Shown piece by piece: positions 47,901-63,219 of a stretch of 64,000 nt of DNA; position 1 is the first letter of the stretch; the number at the start of each line of letters is the position of its first letter. The translations under genes and the position numbers were made by a program. Under the pieces are notes generated by a model, which was not told the origin of the DNA, did no database searches, and was given only the letters and a program-made list of their open reading frames with translations. The stretch comes from Syngnathus acus. Lineage: Eukaryota > Chordata > Actinopteri > Syngnathiformes > Syngnathidae. Location: contig NC_051105.1 of assembly GCF_901709675.1 (NCBI RefSeq), forward strand, positions 2,356,001 through 2,420,000. Direction: 5' to 3'.

Positions 47901-48441
47901 CCGCAGGTTGCCCATCTTTGTCCCGCAGCTTTTAACTGGACGTCCATCACGTTTCTTGTAAAGTCACACGAGACTGTCATAAGCACAATTACGTTATGGC
48001 GACCTCTGTAATACAGAGGGTATAACAAAGGCACCGTAATAACGCTGGTGGCAATGGGGATCGCCGGGTTAGCATTGCGGCCAGTATATTGGCTTCGGGG
48101 TGGTGTGAACGTTAATAACACGCGTGCAATTGTGTCAGTGAGTTGGCGCGTGTCGTAGCTCGGGGATGGTAACTACGGTGGCCGAGCTTGTGTTATGTTA
48201 GCAGGCTTGACACGAGAAAGACGTTGCGGCTGGCTACTTAGCTAGCTGGCTGCTGCTGCCCCAATAACAACAACTGACCTTCCGTTGAGAATCGGCAAAA
48301 GAAACGACAACCGTTGGTCAGCGCGGGATTTGGACGCGACGCGAGCGTTTAAGAGAAAATCGACGCGGTGCCGCGCGTGTTAAAAGTCAGCGCTGGAGCG
48401 AACAAGATGAGCGGAGATTGTTTATTTTGGTTACCTACCAT
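44952..48441 (-). CDS. dcun1d2: dcun1d2 (DCN1-like protein 2, cullin neddylation co-E3)
   Basis: Seven exons, minus: 48439-48441 (the ATG only), 47398-47614, 46556-46724, 46250-46380, 45513-45595, 45334-45430 and 44952-45031. That is 780 bp, 259 aa, the same length as human DCUN1D2, with all phases in agreement. The N-terminal UBA-like region begins [15 protein letters not shown]. The DCUN1/PONY domain (about 60-248) contains [46 protein letters not shown], and [20 protein letters not shown] near the end. DCN1-like proteins bind cullins and the acetylated N-terminus of UBE2M/UBE2F to promote NEDD8 attachment to cullin-RING ligases. I chose DCUN1D2 over DCUN1D1 by MHKLKSS, the QAGEKTA phrase and position beside tfdp1. 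An in-frame upstream extension of exon 2 is described separately. Confidence 0.94.
47101..47168 (-). repeat. hAT-type MITE end fragment
   Basis: The reverse complement begins CAGTGGTGTCAAAC, followed by a diverged GCGGGCCGT segment. It is one terminal piece of the family at 17170, in a dcun1d2 intron. Confidence 0.6.
47615..47737 (-). CDS. Possible alternative membrane-anchored N-terminus of dcun1d2
   Basis: Directly upstream of and in frame with exon 2 is an ATG-started 41-codon extension ([10 protein letters not shown]..., ending RPFALLPAQ then HKLKSS). Residues 5-30 are strongly hydrophobic and Cys/Leu-rich, like a signal anchor. It would be used if transcription began in intron 1 upstream of 47737 (minus strand). 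The extension also overlaps the exon 2 acceptor (CCCGCCCAG), so the canonical splice removes it. Whether it is translated is unknown. Confidence 0.35.
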
Positions 48442-50120
48442 TTTCACAATCGCTAGTTTACCAGGTTGGGAGCCGCTCATTGTGCGCATGCGCGGAAGTG
48501 GACGAGTTGAAGGCGCAACTTTATGAATTATCATGGCGTGGACTGTTTGATCCTATTGTTTTTTTTGTGTTGTTTAATTTGTTTTGCTTGTATGCATGAC
48601 TTAGTGAACACATTTGAAATGCAGTGTGGAATTGCGATAACCCCGCCCCAACCAACTTCTGCATAACACTATCTTTATAAACATTAAAAAAATAAAGATG
48701 AACTTACAACGAAGAATAGGTTTAATAACATGTTTTTAGGCTATCACAAAAGATTGGAAGTCTTCCTAAAACAAACAAACAAAAAAATAACGACAGGAGC
48801 GTACCATTGCCACCCCAGTGTCGTGGTAATGCAATTACACTTCATTCTTGAAAAGCATGCTCCTTATATCAGATTCCCACCTTCCCACGTGTTGAATGCA
48901 CAGAGAAAATTGCCGGTGCGCCCTATATATGAAATAATTTCGAAAATAAAAAATTCAATGAGGGTGCGCCTTATAATCCAGTCCGCTTTATGGTGCGAAA
49001 AATACGGTATTTAAAAAAATGTACACTGAATTGCTAATGATGGGGTGAAAATAGTGAAACATGCATAAATATTTACAGGTTAAATTTTGATTTCAGTACT
49101 TTGTTTAAAAAAATGAAATTTAAAAGTCTCCGATAGAAATAAAGTACATTTAATTGACACATTTAAAGTACATTTTTACACGACATAGTCCTGCAGTTAA
49201 TAGTTACTAGCTGAAGTGCTTCATCTGTTAAGCAGGTTGTGCTACTAGGAGATTCAGATAAGTTTTATCTGCATGAATGCACTCCGCAACAACGTGGATG
49301 CCACACACAAAACATTTTGCTGATAGACTATCTGCTGATGTCAGCCTTTCCTCATCTTATTTTGTTTTGTTTCACAATGAGGGGGCTTCATCTACGCATT
49401 ATTACATGACGACACAGCAGGATTTAAGTGCTTAATAAAGTAAACCACTTCGTCATGACACAAATTATACCTATAGTACAGATAAGGTACTATACAAAAG
49501 TCTTGGCCTGTGCTTCTTGGATACTTATGGCCTGCTTTCCTTTGCTTGAACCGACTTTTCTACCTCTTTGTTCCTACTATCTTCCCTTCTGCCCTCCTTC
49601 CTGCCTAATGTTTAACGTATCTGAAATAAATGCTTTTGGAATGTCGGAGAAAGCCCAAGTAACTGGAGAAAATTCCATGCAAGCATGGAAATCATACAAA
49701 CTCCACAAGTGAGTCTGGGGACAAGATTTGGACCCAGAACCTTACAATTGTGAAGCAGGCATGCCACCCACTGGGATCACTGTGCTGCCCATCTGTAGGA
49801 GAAAAAAGGTGATTTAGAAAGTGCATATCACATGCATGTAAAATGGTTTCAGAAGATATATAAGTATTAATAATCATAGTGTAGTATATTATATTTCCAT
49901 TGGTATACACTGAACAGTCTGTTGTTGAGGCTTTGTTTTCGTATTAGGCCAGACACTGGTCAAGGCTACGAGATAGCGATGTCTGGTATATTATATTTCT
50001 ATCGGTATACTCTCAATAGCAAAACAAAGAAGTAGTGTCAAAGCCTTCGCGAGAACGCGCCATGATGCGCCTAGCACCTCCTTTGCAACAGGTGGCAGTG
50101 TTGTCCAAATCAAACCTATA
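48442..50120. other. Interval between divergent dcun1d2 and tfdp1
   Basis: It contains the dcun1d2 upstream sequence (about 48442-48530), a DNA-transposon end (about 48950-49012, GGTGCGAAAAATACGGTA) and a SINE head fragment in reverse (about 49681-49800). A 25-bp AT-rich motif is present twice (49884-49908 and 49986-50010, two mismatches, 102 bp apart). No gene seen. Confidence 0.55.
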
Positions 50121-50126
50121 CGCCGT

Positions 50127-50320
50127 CCAATCAGAACGCCGTTGTAGATAGTGGGCGGGGCTACTTAGAGTGCTTTTGCTGTCGTCTCGCGGAAGGCGAC
50201 CAATCAGAGGCAACTGAAGCGAGACACCGCCAAGATCAGATTGAGAGTCGCGCTGCCGTAGCAAGGCTAGCCGAGAGTGCAAAGAAGCTAACGACACTTG
50301 CTAACTTGTGGAGTGCACCG
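50127..50320 (+). promoter_or_regulatory. tfdp1 promoter and putative noncoding exon 1
   Basis: Two CCAATCAGA elements (50127 and 50200; NF-Y type) flank a GGGCGGGG box (50153-50160; Sp1 type), with no TATA box. A splice donor CACCG|GTAAGC lies at 50320/50321, suggesting a 5'UTR exon ending at 50320. A second exon-like segment, about 51060-51136, has a strong acceptor/donor pair (GCTAAG, GTAAGT) and may be an alternative 5' exon. Confidence 0.5.
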
Positions 50321-53300
50321 GTAAGCACGTGTTTTAACCTGCCTCTGGCCTCGCTGCCGATATATTTATACGTGACACGGTTTGGAGACTGCCAGGACTT
50401 TCTCAAACAACTCGGCGAGGGACCGACAACCGAGTTTAAAAAGCTAACTCTGTTGGTCTTGTCGATGACAGCTGTGCTTAGCTCGACCGCTAGCTGCTAG
50501 CTTTAGTGGTCGGCTAACAAAGCGCCGGTGCTTCTTCATTGGTGTTCGCGAGTTAGCAACTTGCTAACAGTCATCGCCAAGCGTGTTGGTAGTTGTCACT
50601 GAGACTGGTTTCTACAAGCACTTGACCCTTATAAAGTAGTTATAAACTTTAGAGTTCCGAATGCGTGCCTCTTGAACGGCAAAGGATTGCAAAACTTCAG
50701 TGGCTTCCTGTAAGTCGTAAAAAACATAGTAGACAGTGTGAAATGCTGTAGAACAAAACCCAAAGTTAAATTAGTATGGAAGTTGTATTGATGTATAAAC
50801 TCGTAACGCGTGAAACTGTTGTAGATACGTTATGATCGAGTTGTAGCGGTCCCTGAATGGTGGGCACCGTTTGGCGTTGACAGGTGACAAAATCAACCCC
50901 GCATTGACCGATTAAGGTCTTGACTAATTTCCTATCACATACAGTTTGCTTGTTTTTCACGCAAATTGAAACAAATCATGAGAAGGTGGCAGTATTTCCC
51001 CGACAGAATGTTCCCAAACTATAGCTTGACTTTGCTCGCAATGTTTCCTGTTTGCTAAGGATTCAGACCTCCTCTTCCTCCGCTCTGAAATGCCAACAAC
51101 AACGGCAGTCGTCGAAGAAGCAGCTCTAGTCTACTCGTAAGTGCACACCATCTCTCCCGATTTACTCCCCTTTCACCCGAACGCTGGCCCAAACGGCTCA
51201 CAGACGTCTCCACTTTAATGGCGAAGGGGGTGGGAGGACGGGACGGGACCAATGTCGCCCAGAATCGCTTTCTAAGCGTGCGTTAGCTCGCTAGCTAGCA
51301 GCGGGGCTCTATCCAGCCACGGTGGGTTAGCGGTATCAGTTAGCTAGCCGCACCTCAACAAAAGAGTGCTCCGATCGGGGATAGGGGCCTAGCGTGCCGT
51401 CAGTCGTTCTGTACGTGTCGCGTAATCACTTTTTTTTTGGGGTCCGTGTTAGTTGGTGTACGTGAAGTTGGTATGTTTTGCAAAGACCTGTATCCAAAGT
51501 TCGCCACCTCTCCTCCACCTGAATTAGGCCTGGTGCGCTCATGACCACTAAAAAGTTCTTTACCTCCTTTTCGGTGCTGCCACACTGGGTTCATTCTTTC
51601 TAACGGGGATCCAAACATGCGGTCCGATCCAAATCTGGCTGAGGGTCAATATGTATTCGGCCAGGGTATTGTGAAGTAAGCTACTAACCCATCAGGCACA
51701 CATTTTTGTTCTAGAGAGATGACTTATCCATTTCTTTAGTTGCAGTAAGTCTTGATGATATTTGTACCGTATATGTAAATGTTAGGTAGCTTGATAAGTT
51801 TTGGTCTTAGAGATGAACCACTTTTCTTTTTGAGTGGAACTAGTTTTGGAGCACGTCTGCTCTCAGTCATGCGGGTCAGGCTAATCTGCCAAATTAAAGT
51901 TAGCATAATATTTAATGCCAACTTTATGCAGTGTCTCAAATGGTACCTTTTCCATTAGTTTATAACAAATGCAGTGGTGCCTTTAGATTGAGATTTATTT
52001 CGTTCTGCAACCACACGTTTCTGAAATCCCCTTTCCTTGTTGAAATGAATGGAAATACCCTTAATCTATCCCAGTGTCTCCCACCATGTAAAAGGTCATG
52101 TTTAATGAGAAAAAAATTGCACTCTAATATATTTATTGAACGCCCACAGTATTGACACAATTGAAAAAAAAATTAAATAGTATTTCTCTAATGTGCTGCT
52201 CATTCTGGTGCCTTGGCCACTTTGGGGCACTATGAGAAACTCATGTGCAATACTGTTTTGGAAGTTCAGCTCCTCTTATTCTCAGTACAGCAGTAATATT
52301 TGACTTTCTTCACAGAAGATAAAGGATATATTCCTGTATTTTTACGTGGTCTGTCCACAGTTTGCTTTATGTTGATATCCATTGTTTAAAGTATGACAAC
52401 ACCTCCGCATAGATGAAAAACTTGATTGTTAGCGGCCATGTTTAACAATAATCTTGTTGCGCTACGACTTGTTCAAAAAGTTTCGCAATGAAAGACTTGA
52501 AACCAGCTCGTAATTACTGAGACATGCTGGATCCTGGTTTGGTCACTTAAGTGAGTTGTCTTAAAAGCTCCTGGCACAGTGCCAAAGGAGAGTGATACAT
52601 TAATAATATTTCAGATGGAAGGGCCTAAGATTGTAAACAATTCTTTAATGAGTCGGCCAGGAAGCGGATCGAGCATGCAGGTCTGTTTTGCTGCACTTGT
52701 ATAAGGCTTCCAAGAGATGATTTGGCCATCACACAGGCACAAGAAGGCACGTGCAATTTCTTTGTACTCGCCATTTGTACTGCCTCGGGTTTTTGTACAT
52801 GAATATTTCCTGCAATTATGAACTTACTACTACATTATCTTAGATTAGTTCCCAATTGCATACAAGGAATGAACAGAGCATTCCCTGTACATGCGTATGC
52901 AAATTTTTCACAAGCCTCCGTTACACAACTATCCCTCAAGATTGAACCATCAGGGCTGCAGTGTAATTCAACTCTATTTTCTCAGTAGCCAGCGGAAATT
53001 GCCCAAAATGTGCGCTTTCAACCAGGAACGCATCAACCGTCATCATTAAATGATTCCAGTGTCTTCTTATACAACAGATAAAATACTTTTAGGACTGTGA
53101 AGGTTGCTTTCAACACCACAGGGTGGGGTCAGTTAGTGTTTACTGGTGTTAAGCTTGGTCCTATGTTGCACCTCTGAAACGACCACGGATGGTAGAAAAT
53201 AGCATTTTGTTGCTATTGGCTGGTCTCTGTCTAACAGGCCATGGCAGGTAAATACTGTTATTTGACACAATCTTTGTTCTGTCTGTTAAAGGGTCTGAAT

Positions 53301-53363
53301 AGCAAAACTGAAGAAAAAAATCCCTTTCCAACTGAGGTTCAACTTCCCCGGTCCTTTGGGATC

Positions 53364-56300
53364 ATGGCTAAAGATGTAAGCGACTACACGGCCATCACAT
53401 GAAGATATGACCTACTTTGCAGAGGCGGCATCGTCCTCCGTCCCTATTTCAGCCTCGCCCAGTCGGTCTGAGTCAGCCAAACGCAGTCAAGAACGGATTT
53501 AGCCGTACCATGTCACATGACATGCAGCCAAATGAAGGAAAAAAACAAAAGTTGTATGTATGTTGTTTTTATTTGATTCTTTATTTGGCTGTGTGTCTGC
53601 TTGTGCCTGTGTTAGACGTGGAAATGATGTTCTCAACGCCGATTGGCTCTCACAGACGACAGGCGGGCTGGGTGCACGTAGATCGGAGACGGAAAATTCA
53701 GGGAGACCGGACGATGCCCACCTCTGCTACTTTGTATGATTGGATTATGAAGGGATATTATTTAACATTTCTGTCCTTCACAGGCTGGTCTAATAGAAAC
53801 AAACGGAGAGTTGAAGGTTTTCATTGATCAGAATCTGAGCCCCAGCAAAGGTAAAAGCTGTTCTTGAAATGAGTTTTTAACAGCACACTTTAAGGTACAC
53901 TTTTAAAAAAACAAGTACTGTGAACAGCTAAAGTCTTAACAATTGACATAGTAATAATAGCAATAACAATAATCTCTTTTGTTAGGTATCCTGTCTTTGG
54001 TTGCTGTCCAGCCTGCCTCTGGCCCCCTGGCCAAACAGCTCCTGCCCAAAACGCTTGGGCCATCCAACGTGAATATTGCTGCACACATGCAACATTTGCC
54101 ACACATGGTAAGCCCTCATTTTCCTGGACCTAAATCATTCTAATATGAAGTGATCAATAATGCACAGATCTGGTGGCCGGCCTTCTCTGTTATGTCTTGC
54201 TGTTGTGTAAGCCCCCCTCCCTTATCATTGTGAGGTGACCTGGCGGTAGAGTTGCTGGGAATTGATCCTAAGCTTATTTACTACTACAGTCAGCAGGATT
54301 TCATCCATCATCCCATTATATACCAGGAATATATACATCATGACAATCAGCTTAGATATCACCTTGGTAAAGTAATCAACTGGATACCTTCACAATGCCT
54401 CAGTTCGAGCACAGGTGAAATAGTCAACCCATGTTACTTGGATTTCAGTAAGATAACACATCCACCTTCCAAATATTGCTCGGAATGTTGTGATAATTGT
54501 CGTGCAAGTCTACAAATGAGTACATCTTACAGTTGATCCTAAAACCGAAGAGTAGTGATCAGATTCCTTACCCTTGATAGACTGATTTCTGATATAATTT
54601 CCTTTTTAGCTGCAATGATTCATTTGTTATTATTATTATTACGATTAATTTGACAACTAATTGATTATCAAATGAACCGCTAAACTTTTTAATTATCAAT
54701 TTGACAGTTTCATTTCAAATCAGAATTCAGCTTCCCATGATTAAATATTCTCCTATTTCTGTAGTCCTCCATGGAAGCAGACTTTTTTTTTTTTTTTTTA
54801 AGCTTTTATTGTTATCCGATTCATTGACTAATCAGTTAAAATAATGGTTAGTTGCAGCCCTAGTGCGATTGTCCTCGTTACCATTTTACTTTTTCCATTG
54901 TTACCCTGTTAAGAATTGTACAAGTGCGTTTTAATTCTGGACTCTTCATTGACTTTCTGTCTTTCTTGAAGCTGAAAAAACAGCCTTCAGTTGTTCTACT
55001 TGGCAAACCTTTGTCATTTAATGCGCTTTGTGTCATATTTTTGGCATGCACTGCAAGCATCAAATTCAAGTTGAAAGAATAGTTAACAAAAAATATTGTG
55101 TCTCTGTACTGCATCCAATTGAGCAGAGGTTGAAAAGTGTTTTAAAATCATTCTATTCTGTTTTTATTTGCATTTTCCACAACTGCACCGCTTCAATGGA
55201 ATTGTGGTTTGTTCATTTGAAGCGCTTACGTACATCTTTACACAATTAAAAGCCTTGCTGAGAGTAGTCGTCCACTTATTATAACCTCCTGGTACTTTGC
55301 GGTTGAGTTAATAAACTCACCTGGCCACTGTTGCAGGAAATATGGTCAGTTGAAAAGGATAAAATTGCCTCTGTTTCTTTTCCAGGTGATTGGAACACCT
55401 CAGCGGCCAACAGTATCCAATACTATACTGGTAAACAGCCCACACACACCCAATTCCCAGTTCCTGACTCAGACTCAACCTTCTGATGCCTCTCCTTGGT
55501 CGTCAGGGTAAGTCCCTTAAAAGCTTGGTGGAGAGTTCACTCTTTTTTTTTTTTAACCAATCACAGCATGTACTAATCAGCACTCTGTTATCTGCAGAAA
55601 GCGTGGCAAGAAAGGTGAGAAGAATGGAAAGGGCTTGAGACATTTCTCCATGAAAGTGTGTGAGAAGGTGCAGAAGAAGGGAGTCACCACCTACAACGAG
55701 GTGGCAGATGAGCTCGTGGCAGAATTCAGCTCGGGCGACAACCTCATGTCACCCAACGACTCGGTGCGAGCTGCAGAATGTTGCAAACCCACACTTAACA
55801 CACTTCAAGGTGCTTTTTATCTTGCTGATGTTTAAAAGTGTTTTTCTTTTAGCATGTATACGACCAGAAGAACATCCGGCGGCGCGTGTACGACGCCCTT
55901 AACGTCCTCATGGCCATGAACATCATCTCCAAAGAGAAGAAAGAGATCAAGTGGATCGGCCTGCCCACCAACTCAGCGCAAGAGTGCCAAAACCTCGAGG
56001 TGACGATGCAAAAAAGTCTCACAGCACTCCACTTTTGTTGTGTCATCCTTGTAAGTCTTATTTTTTTGATGGCAGGTGGAGCGACAGAAGCGGCTGGAGA
56101 GGATCAAACAGAAACAGTCGCAGCTTCAGGAGCTCATACTACAGGTAGAAATGACCGAGAGCCATGTTTCTACAACGGTATACCAGAGTTCCCATTTGTT
56201 ACATATCATCCCTATTTTGTTATAGAAATCAATGAACATTAACTCGTTATGCCCGCATTGATTGTGAATGTATATTAAAAAAAAAAAATCCTGCATCCCA

Positions 56301-58251
56301 ACATTCACGATGTCCTGGCGATGTGCGTATATTTTTATCAGGACGAGAAGTTTTTACACAAGAAGGTACATTGCACAAAATAAAAACCTAAACCTGCCTC
56401 TGCATGTACAATCCAATATATCAGCAATTTTATGTGAGTGGGTGTTAATTTTGACTTTTACGATCAGATTAATCCGATTTTATAGCTCTGTATAATGGTT
56501 GAAAACCGAATTCATCCATTCATTATCCTAACCGCTTTTCCTCACGAGTCACGAGCGTGCTCGATCCTATCCCAGTTGAGTTGGCAGTAGGCGGGAGAAC
56601 CTAACCTGGTTGCCAGCCAATCGAAGGAACACAGAATGATAAATTAATACATAGTCATATTTGATGGTAGCACATTGAAATATTCTATACCTAATACAGA
56701 CTGCAACTGAGGCTGCCATTGCAAGGTTGATGCAATAAATACATGAAAATAATAAACTTTAAACCCTAACTTATTATCATTATTGAGTAATAATTATCAT
56801 CTGCAATTGACCAGTATGCAAAAATCTCAGCCAATCAAGCAGTTCTCAGAGTGGTGCCATTTTTCCTCTGCATCATGAGGAAGTAGTAGATGGGATGGCT
56901 CTGGCAATTTGTTAGGATGCCCCTCTTGGTGACGTGTCCTTGGGAAAGCCCAGGATATGCTGGCCTGGGAATGCCTCCAGTATCGTCCTGGACAAAGTGG
57001 CGAGCAAGAGGGCTGCTCGTGATCTGACCGTGAATGTATGGGGTGAAGATTGTTGCATGGATAAAGAGCTACCTAATGAGCCCAAGACTTAAGAATGCGT
57101 TGTATTGCAGCAAATAGCCTTCAAGAACCTGGTTCAGAGAAACAGGCAGAGCGAGCAGCAGGCAATCAGACCTCCACCACCCAATTCCATCATCCACCTT
57201 CCCTTCATTATCGTCAACACCAGCAAGAAAACCGTCATCGACTGCAGCATCTCCAATGACAAGTATGCCATTTAGTGACCACACACATTGGAGAAATGTC
57301 TGTACATGTTTCTTTAAAAAAAAAAAAAAAAAACACCCTTGTTAAAGATATTTTGTTCTTGATTGGCAGGTTTGAGTACTTGTTCAACTTTGACACCATG
57401 TTTGAGATCCACGATGACATTGAGGTGCTGAAGCGTATGGGCATGGCTTGTGGTTTGGAGGTGGGCAAGTGCCCTCCAGAAGATTTAAAAATCGCACGCA
57501 GCCTGGTGCCCAAAGCTCTGGAGCCCTATGTGATTGGTCAGTCACGCACGTTGCTCCTACCTCATAACGACAATCACAGGCTGACATAATGTCTATCCTT
57601 CTCCAGAGATGGCAAAAGGCCCCATCAGTAGTGTCTACATCACTGGAGGATCATCGGCTAATGGAACCCGTTACACATCCAGGTGAGACACCCCAAAAAC
57701 TGTACTCCCTTTATCGTGCAAAATCCCTCTCTTGAATGAACTGTAATAACGCCTTTAAATTGACCGACATTGTGCAAGTTATTGGGACTGAGCTGTGTGC
57801 CATTCAAATGCTGCCCATTCAGGAACACGTCAAAGAAATAGTGTGTGTGACTAGCATGAAATTATCTAGTTTTTCATTTGTTACCAATTAAGAAAACAAA
57901 AAAAACATGCTTGACACAGCTTACTTGGTCATCGTAGAATTAAAAAAAAAATCATATTTTGCAGCTTACGAAATGAACCTCTGATTCAACTCGAGTGCCA
58001 CCTTGTTGAAACAAGCCATATGGTTTTTTTTTCCCCGGTGATGTATCTTAACTTTATGAACAGCCTTTTTGCCGTTATCTTCAAATACAACCATTCTTTT
58101 TCCTTGATCTAGCGACGGCTGCCCCGATGCCACCATGGCATCCAGCTCCAACGACTCTCACTACAGCGGCTCTCGCGTGGAGACCCCGGTGTCTTACATG
58201 GGGGACGACGACGATGAGGATGAGTACGACGAGAATGACGATGAAGACTAA
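53364..58251 (+). CDS. tfdp1: tfdp1 (transcription factor DP-1, E2F dimerization partner)
   Basis: Eleven coding exons: 53364-53375, 53784-53850, 53986-54107, 55386-55507, 55598-55763, 55853-55999, 56076-56144, 57111-57262, 57370-57536, 57607-57682 and 58113-58251. That is 1239 bp, 412 aa (human 410), fully in phase. It starts MAKD then [20 protein letters not shown]. The winged-helix DNA-binding domain (about 110-200) contains [14 protein letters not shown] and the E2F/DP signature [11 protein letters not shown] (about 172-182). A coiled-coil/dimerization region follows (about 205-340; [33 protein letters not shown]). The tail is acidic Asp/Glu-rich and ends NDEDD-like before the stop. DP-1 pairs with E2Fs to control S-phase genes. 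The start exon is tiny (12 coding bases). Introns 56145-57110 and 54108-55385 contain repeats only. Confidence 0.97.
53423..53553 (+). other. Cryptic exon-like segment in tfdp1 intron
   Basis: Between the first two coding exons a segment is bounded by a good acceptor (CTACTTTGCAG) and a GTATGT donor. It would continue MAKD in frame ([15 protein letters not shown]...) for 43 codons plus 2 bases. It would then put the next exon out of frame. It may be a regulated or poison exon, or chance. Confidence 0.3.
56514..56645 (-). repeat. SINE/LINE tail fragment
   Basis: It contains CATTATCCTAACCGCTTTTC, CTATCCCAGTTGAG and GGTTGCCAGCCAATCG, typical of a very common fish interspersed-repeat end. It lies in a tfdp1 intron. 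Confidence 0.6.
56861..57050 (+). mobile_element. LINE 3' fragment in tfdp1 intron
   Basis: TTAGGATGCCCCTCTTGGTG, CTGGCCTGGGAATGCCTCC and TCCTGGACAAAGTGGCGAG match the C-terminal end of the same teleost LINE polymerase family as at 38.1 kb, with frame breaks. Confidence 0.6.
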
Positions 58252-58324
58252 CCTGTGTACACCTTGCCGCTCCAATAAGCACAGTCTCTCAAAAGCGCCA
58301 ACATGGGAACGTCAACCTGCCCCC

Positions 58325-58327
<3 letters not shown>

Positions 58328-58363
<36 letters not shown>
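58328..58363. repeat. (CA)n microsatellite in tfdp1 3'UTR
   Basis: Uninterrupted CA dinucleotide tract of about 18 units, 75 bases after the tfdp1 stop. Confidence 0.9.
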
Positions 58364-58366
<3 letters not shown>

Positions 58367-58652
58367 CCTACACTTCTTTTGCCTTCCCCCTCTCTTTTCC
58401 CCATGCCTGTTTTTCTGTTTGGCTTTCTCAGGGCAGTAGATGAGTATTGAAAGAATGAGGGGAGTCGTGCATAAGGTAATCTCCCGCCTCTCGAATCACT
58501 TGTACATGCATCGCAGCTCTGGAGGAGAGTTTTATTCCGGGAACTGTGGCGTGTGACCTGACCTATGTGTATTTAACTAATTTTTAATCGACGCCATCCC
58601 ATGAGAAACAAAACCTGAAAAAAAAAAAGCCTACTGCTGTTGGAGAATGACC

Positions 58653-58658
58653 AATAAA
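58653..58658 (+). terminator. tfdp1 polyadenylation signal AATAAA
   Basis: AATAAA about 400 bases after the stop codon, followed by T/G-rich sequence. Confidence 0.75.
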
Positions 58659-58679
58659 TTGTTTGTAATTTATCATATT

Positions 58680-59960
58680 TGCCGCTGTACCTTACGGCAG
58701 CACAACCTGTAATGTTTAACAATGGTCAAAAGTATTTGCGCAAACAGGCCTTCATGAATTCACAATGGCTCGATAAAGTTGGCATCCTATGATGGGACTT
58801 CATCATGCGCATTTTATAGTAGGAATAGAGGTTAAAATGATTCTTCCAATTCTCACCCTGGCCTCCTTCTGTGTTATTTGCAGGCAGCTGCTTCATTGCT
58901 AGTTTTTGTTGTTTTGTATTCCGCATTTCTCGTGAGCAGCCCCTGAAACGCCTTGGTCGTGTTTACAAAATAATGGCACCAGCAAGGTAATGTTTTCATC
59001 AGCCAGGTTCCTGATAGGTAAATAAGCTTCGTTAATGACATGTATGAACTCTGATGACGATTGTAGCTTATAGTATCCCATAGAGGCCAGTGATATTGAT
59101 ACTAGACCTACAGACAGTGTCTATGTAATTAATGTATTGTTGTATAGGTCTTTGCATACGCCCATCCAAGATCTCCTTTTCAAAACTGAGCAACACATGT
59201 ACTGACTTGTTCCAAATACCGTTTTTCTGTATTCTAATATAAGTTTTAAAATTAAATATAGTTTTAAAAAATTCTGTAAATGGTCTGAGTGATATGCAAT
59301 TATAAAACGTTTTTCATTTGGGGATTGCTGTTCTGAATGATTACGAATTGTCTTGTAAATCAATTGTGGGCTTTACTATTGGCTTTAAATGGCATAGATG
59401 CTGTTGATTCTCTCTTGTTTGCTGTCACAAGAGCAGCATACCACCCGGAGGCTGCATTCTAATCTATACACAGAACAGCATGCCATAGAGTCCAGAACAT
59501 TCTTAATTCTGTGCAGCAAAAGTGAGACATGAACACCTGAAGACACATCACCAGCGTTCATTAAGAGTTATTTAGTGGGCAACGTAAATGCAGGTTGTAA
59601 TTTTTCCATCGATGTCAGTGGAGGGGGGGTGACATAAGAGCACACGCACCCGAACCATATGACAAAAATGCCACTTGAAACATGGAGAAAATACACGCAA
59701 AATAATACCGGTATTTCTTGTTGCATGTATAAAAGATCATCTATCTTTACCCAACAGCAAAGGCTTTGAAAACAAAATAACCGCATACTGTGATTTCTCC
59801 CTCCCCTGTGCACAAAAATGATCTAGCTGAAAATTCTAATATTGATACTTGAACTTAGAACATGTAGTTCCAATGCCACGCGAGTGGTAAGAGTGAGCAA
59901 ATCCTGCCAACTTAAATTTGAATTCATTTCGTTTTTATTCAACTTTTCCGTAACTGTCGT
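58680..59960. other. Gap between tfdp1 and grk1
   Basis: AT-rich and no gene seen. Human has ATP4B here. I find no ATP4B exon. Confidence 0.55.
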
Positions 59961-59969
59961 GCATTTCGC

Positions 59970-60105
59970 TAATCTGATCACAATTAGGACGGGCTCAATT
60001 TAAGGCCGTGTAAAATCTTGTGAAAGCGTCCCCTGCAGCCAGTGTTGTTCTGTTCCAGTATGTGCTCGCACTCATTGTCTGGGGCATTGGGGTTTTAGGG
60101 GATTA
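59970..60105. promoter_or_regulatory. Candidate photoreceptor regulatory sites of grk1
   Basis: TAATCT (59970-59975; CRX/OTX-like) lies 5 bp from CAATTAGG (59981-59988; Ret-1/PCE-1 type). A GGATTA (60100-60105; reverse CRX site) lies about 165 bp before the ATG. CRX control of GRK1 is established in mammals. These matches are short. Confidence 0.4.
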
Positions 60106-60268
60106 CTAAAAGGTGTTGACTCAGGTGTGTGCGTGTATGTACACACAGTTGTTGCATCCGCCCAGAGTGCTGGTTCAGATACCGGCACCATTTCTCTCCC
60201 TGGTCTCCATACCCTTGCTACCCAGACTCCTTGACATGTACCCCTTTTGCGTGGCCTAAAGGTCGAGT

Positions 60269-63106
<2,838 letters not shown>

Positions 63107-63219
63107 GTAAGTCTTGATACCCCATCTTGAAAATGATTGGGACATATTTGTCTCAAATAGAGCCCTCCACTCTAATAAGAGCATGTATTAAGTGACTGGG
63201 CCGACCACCTCACGTAGAT

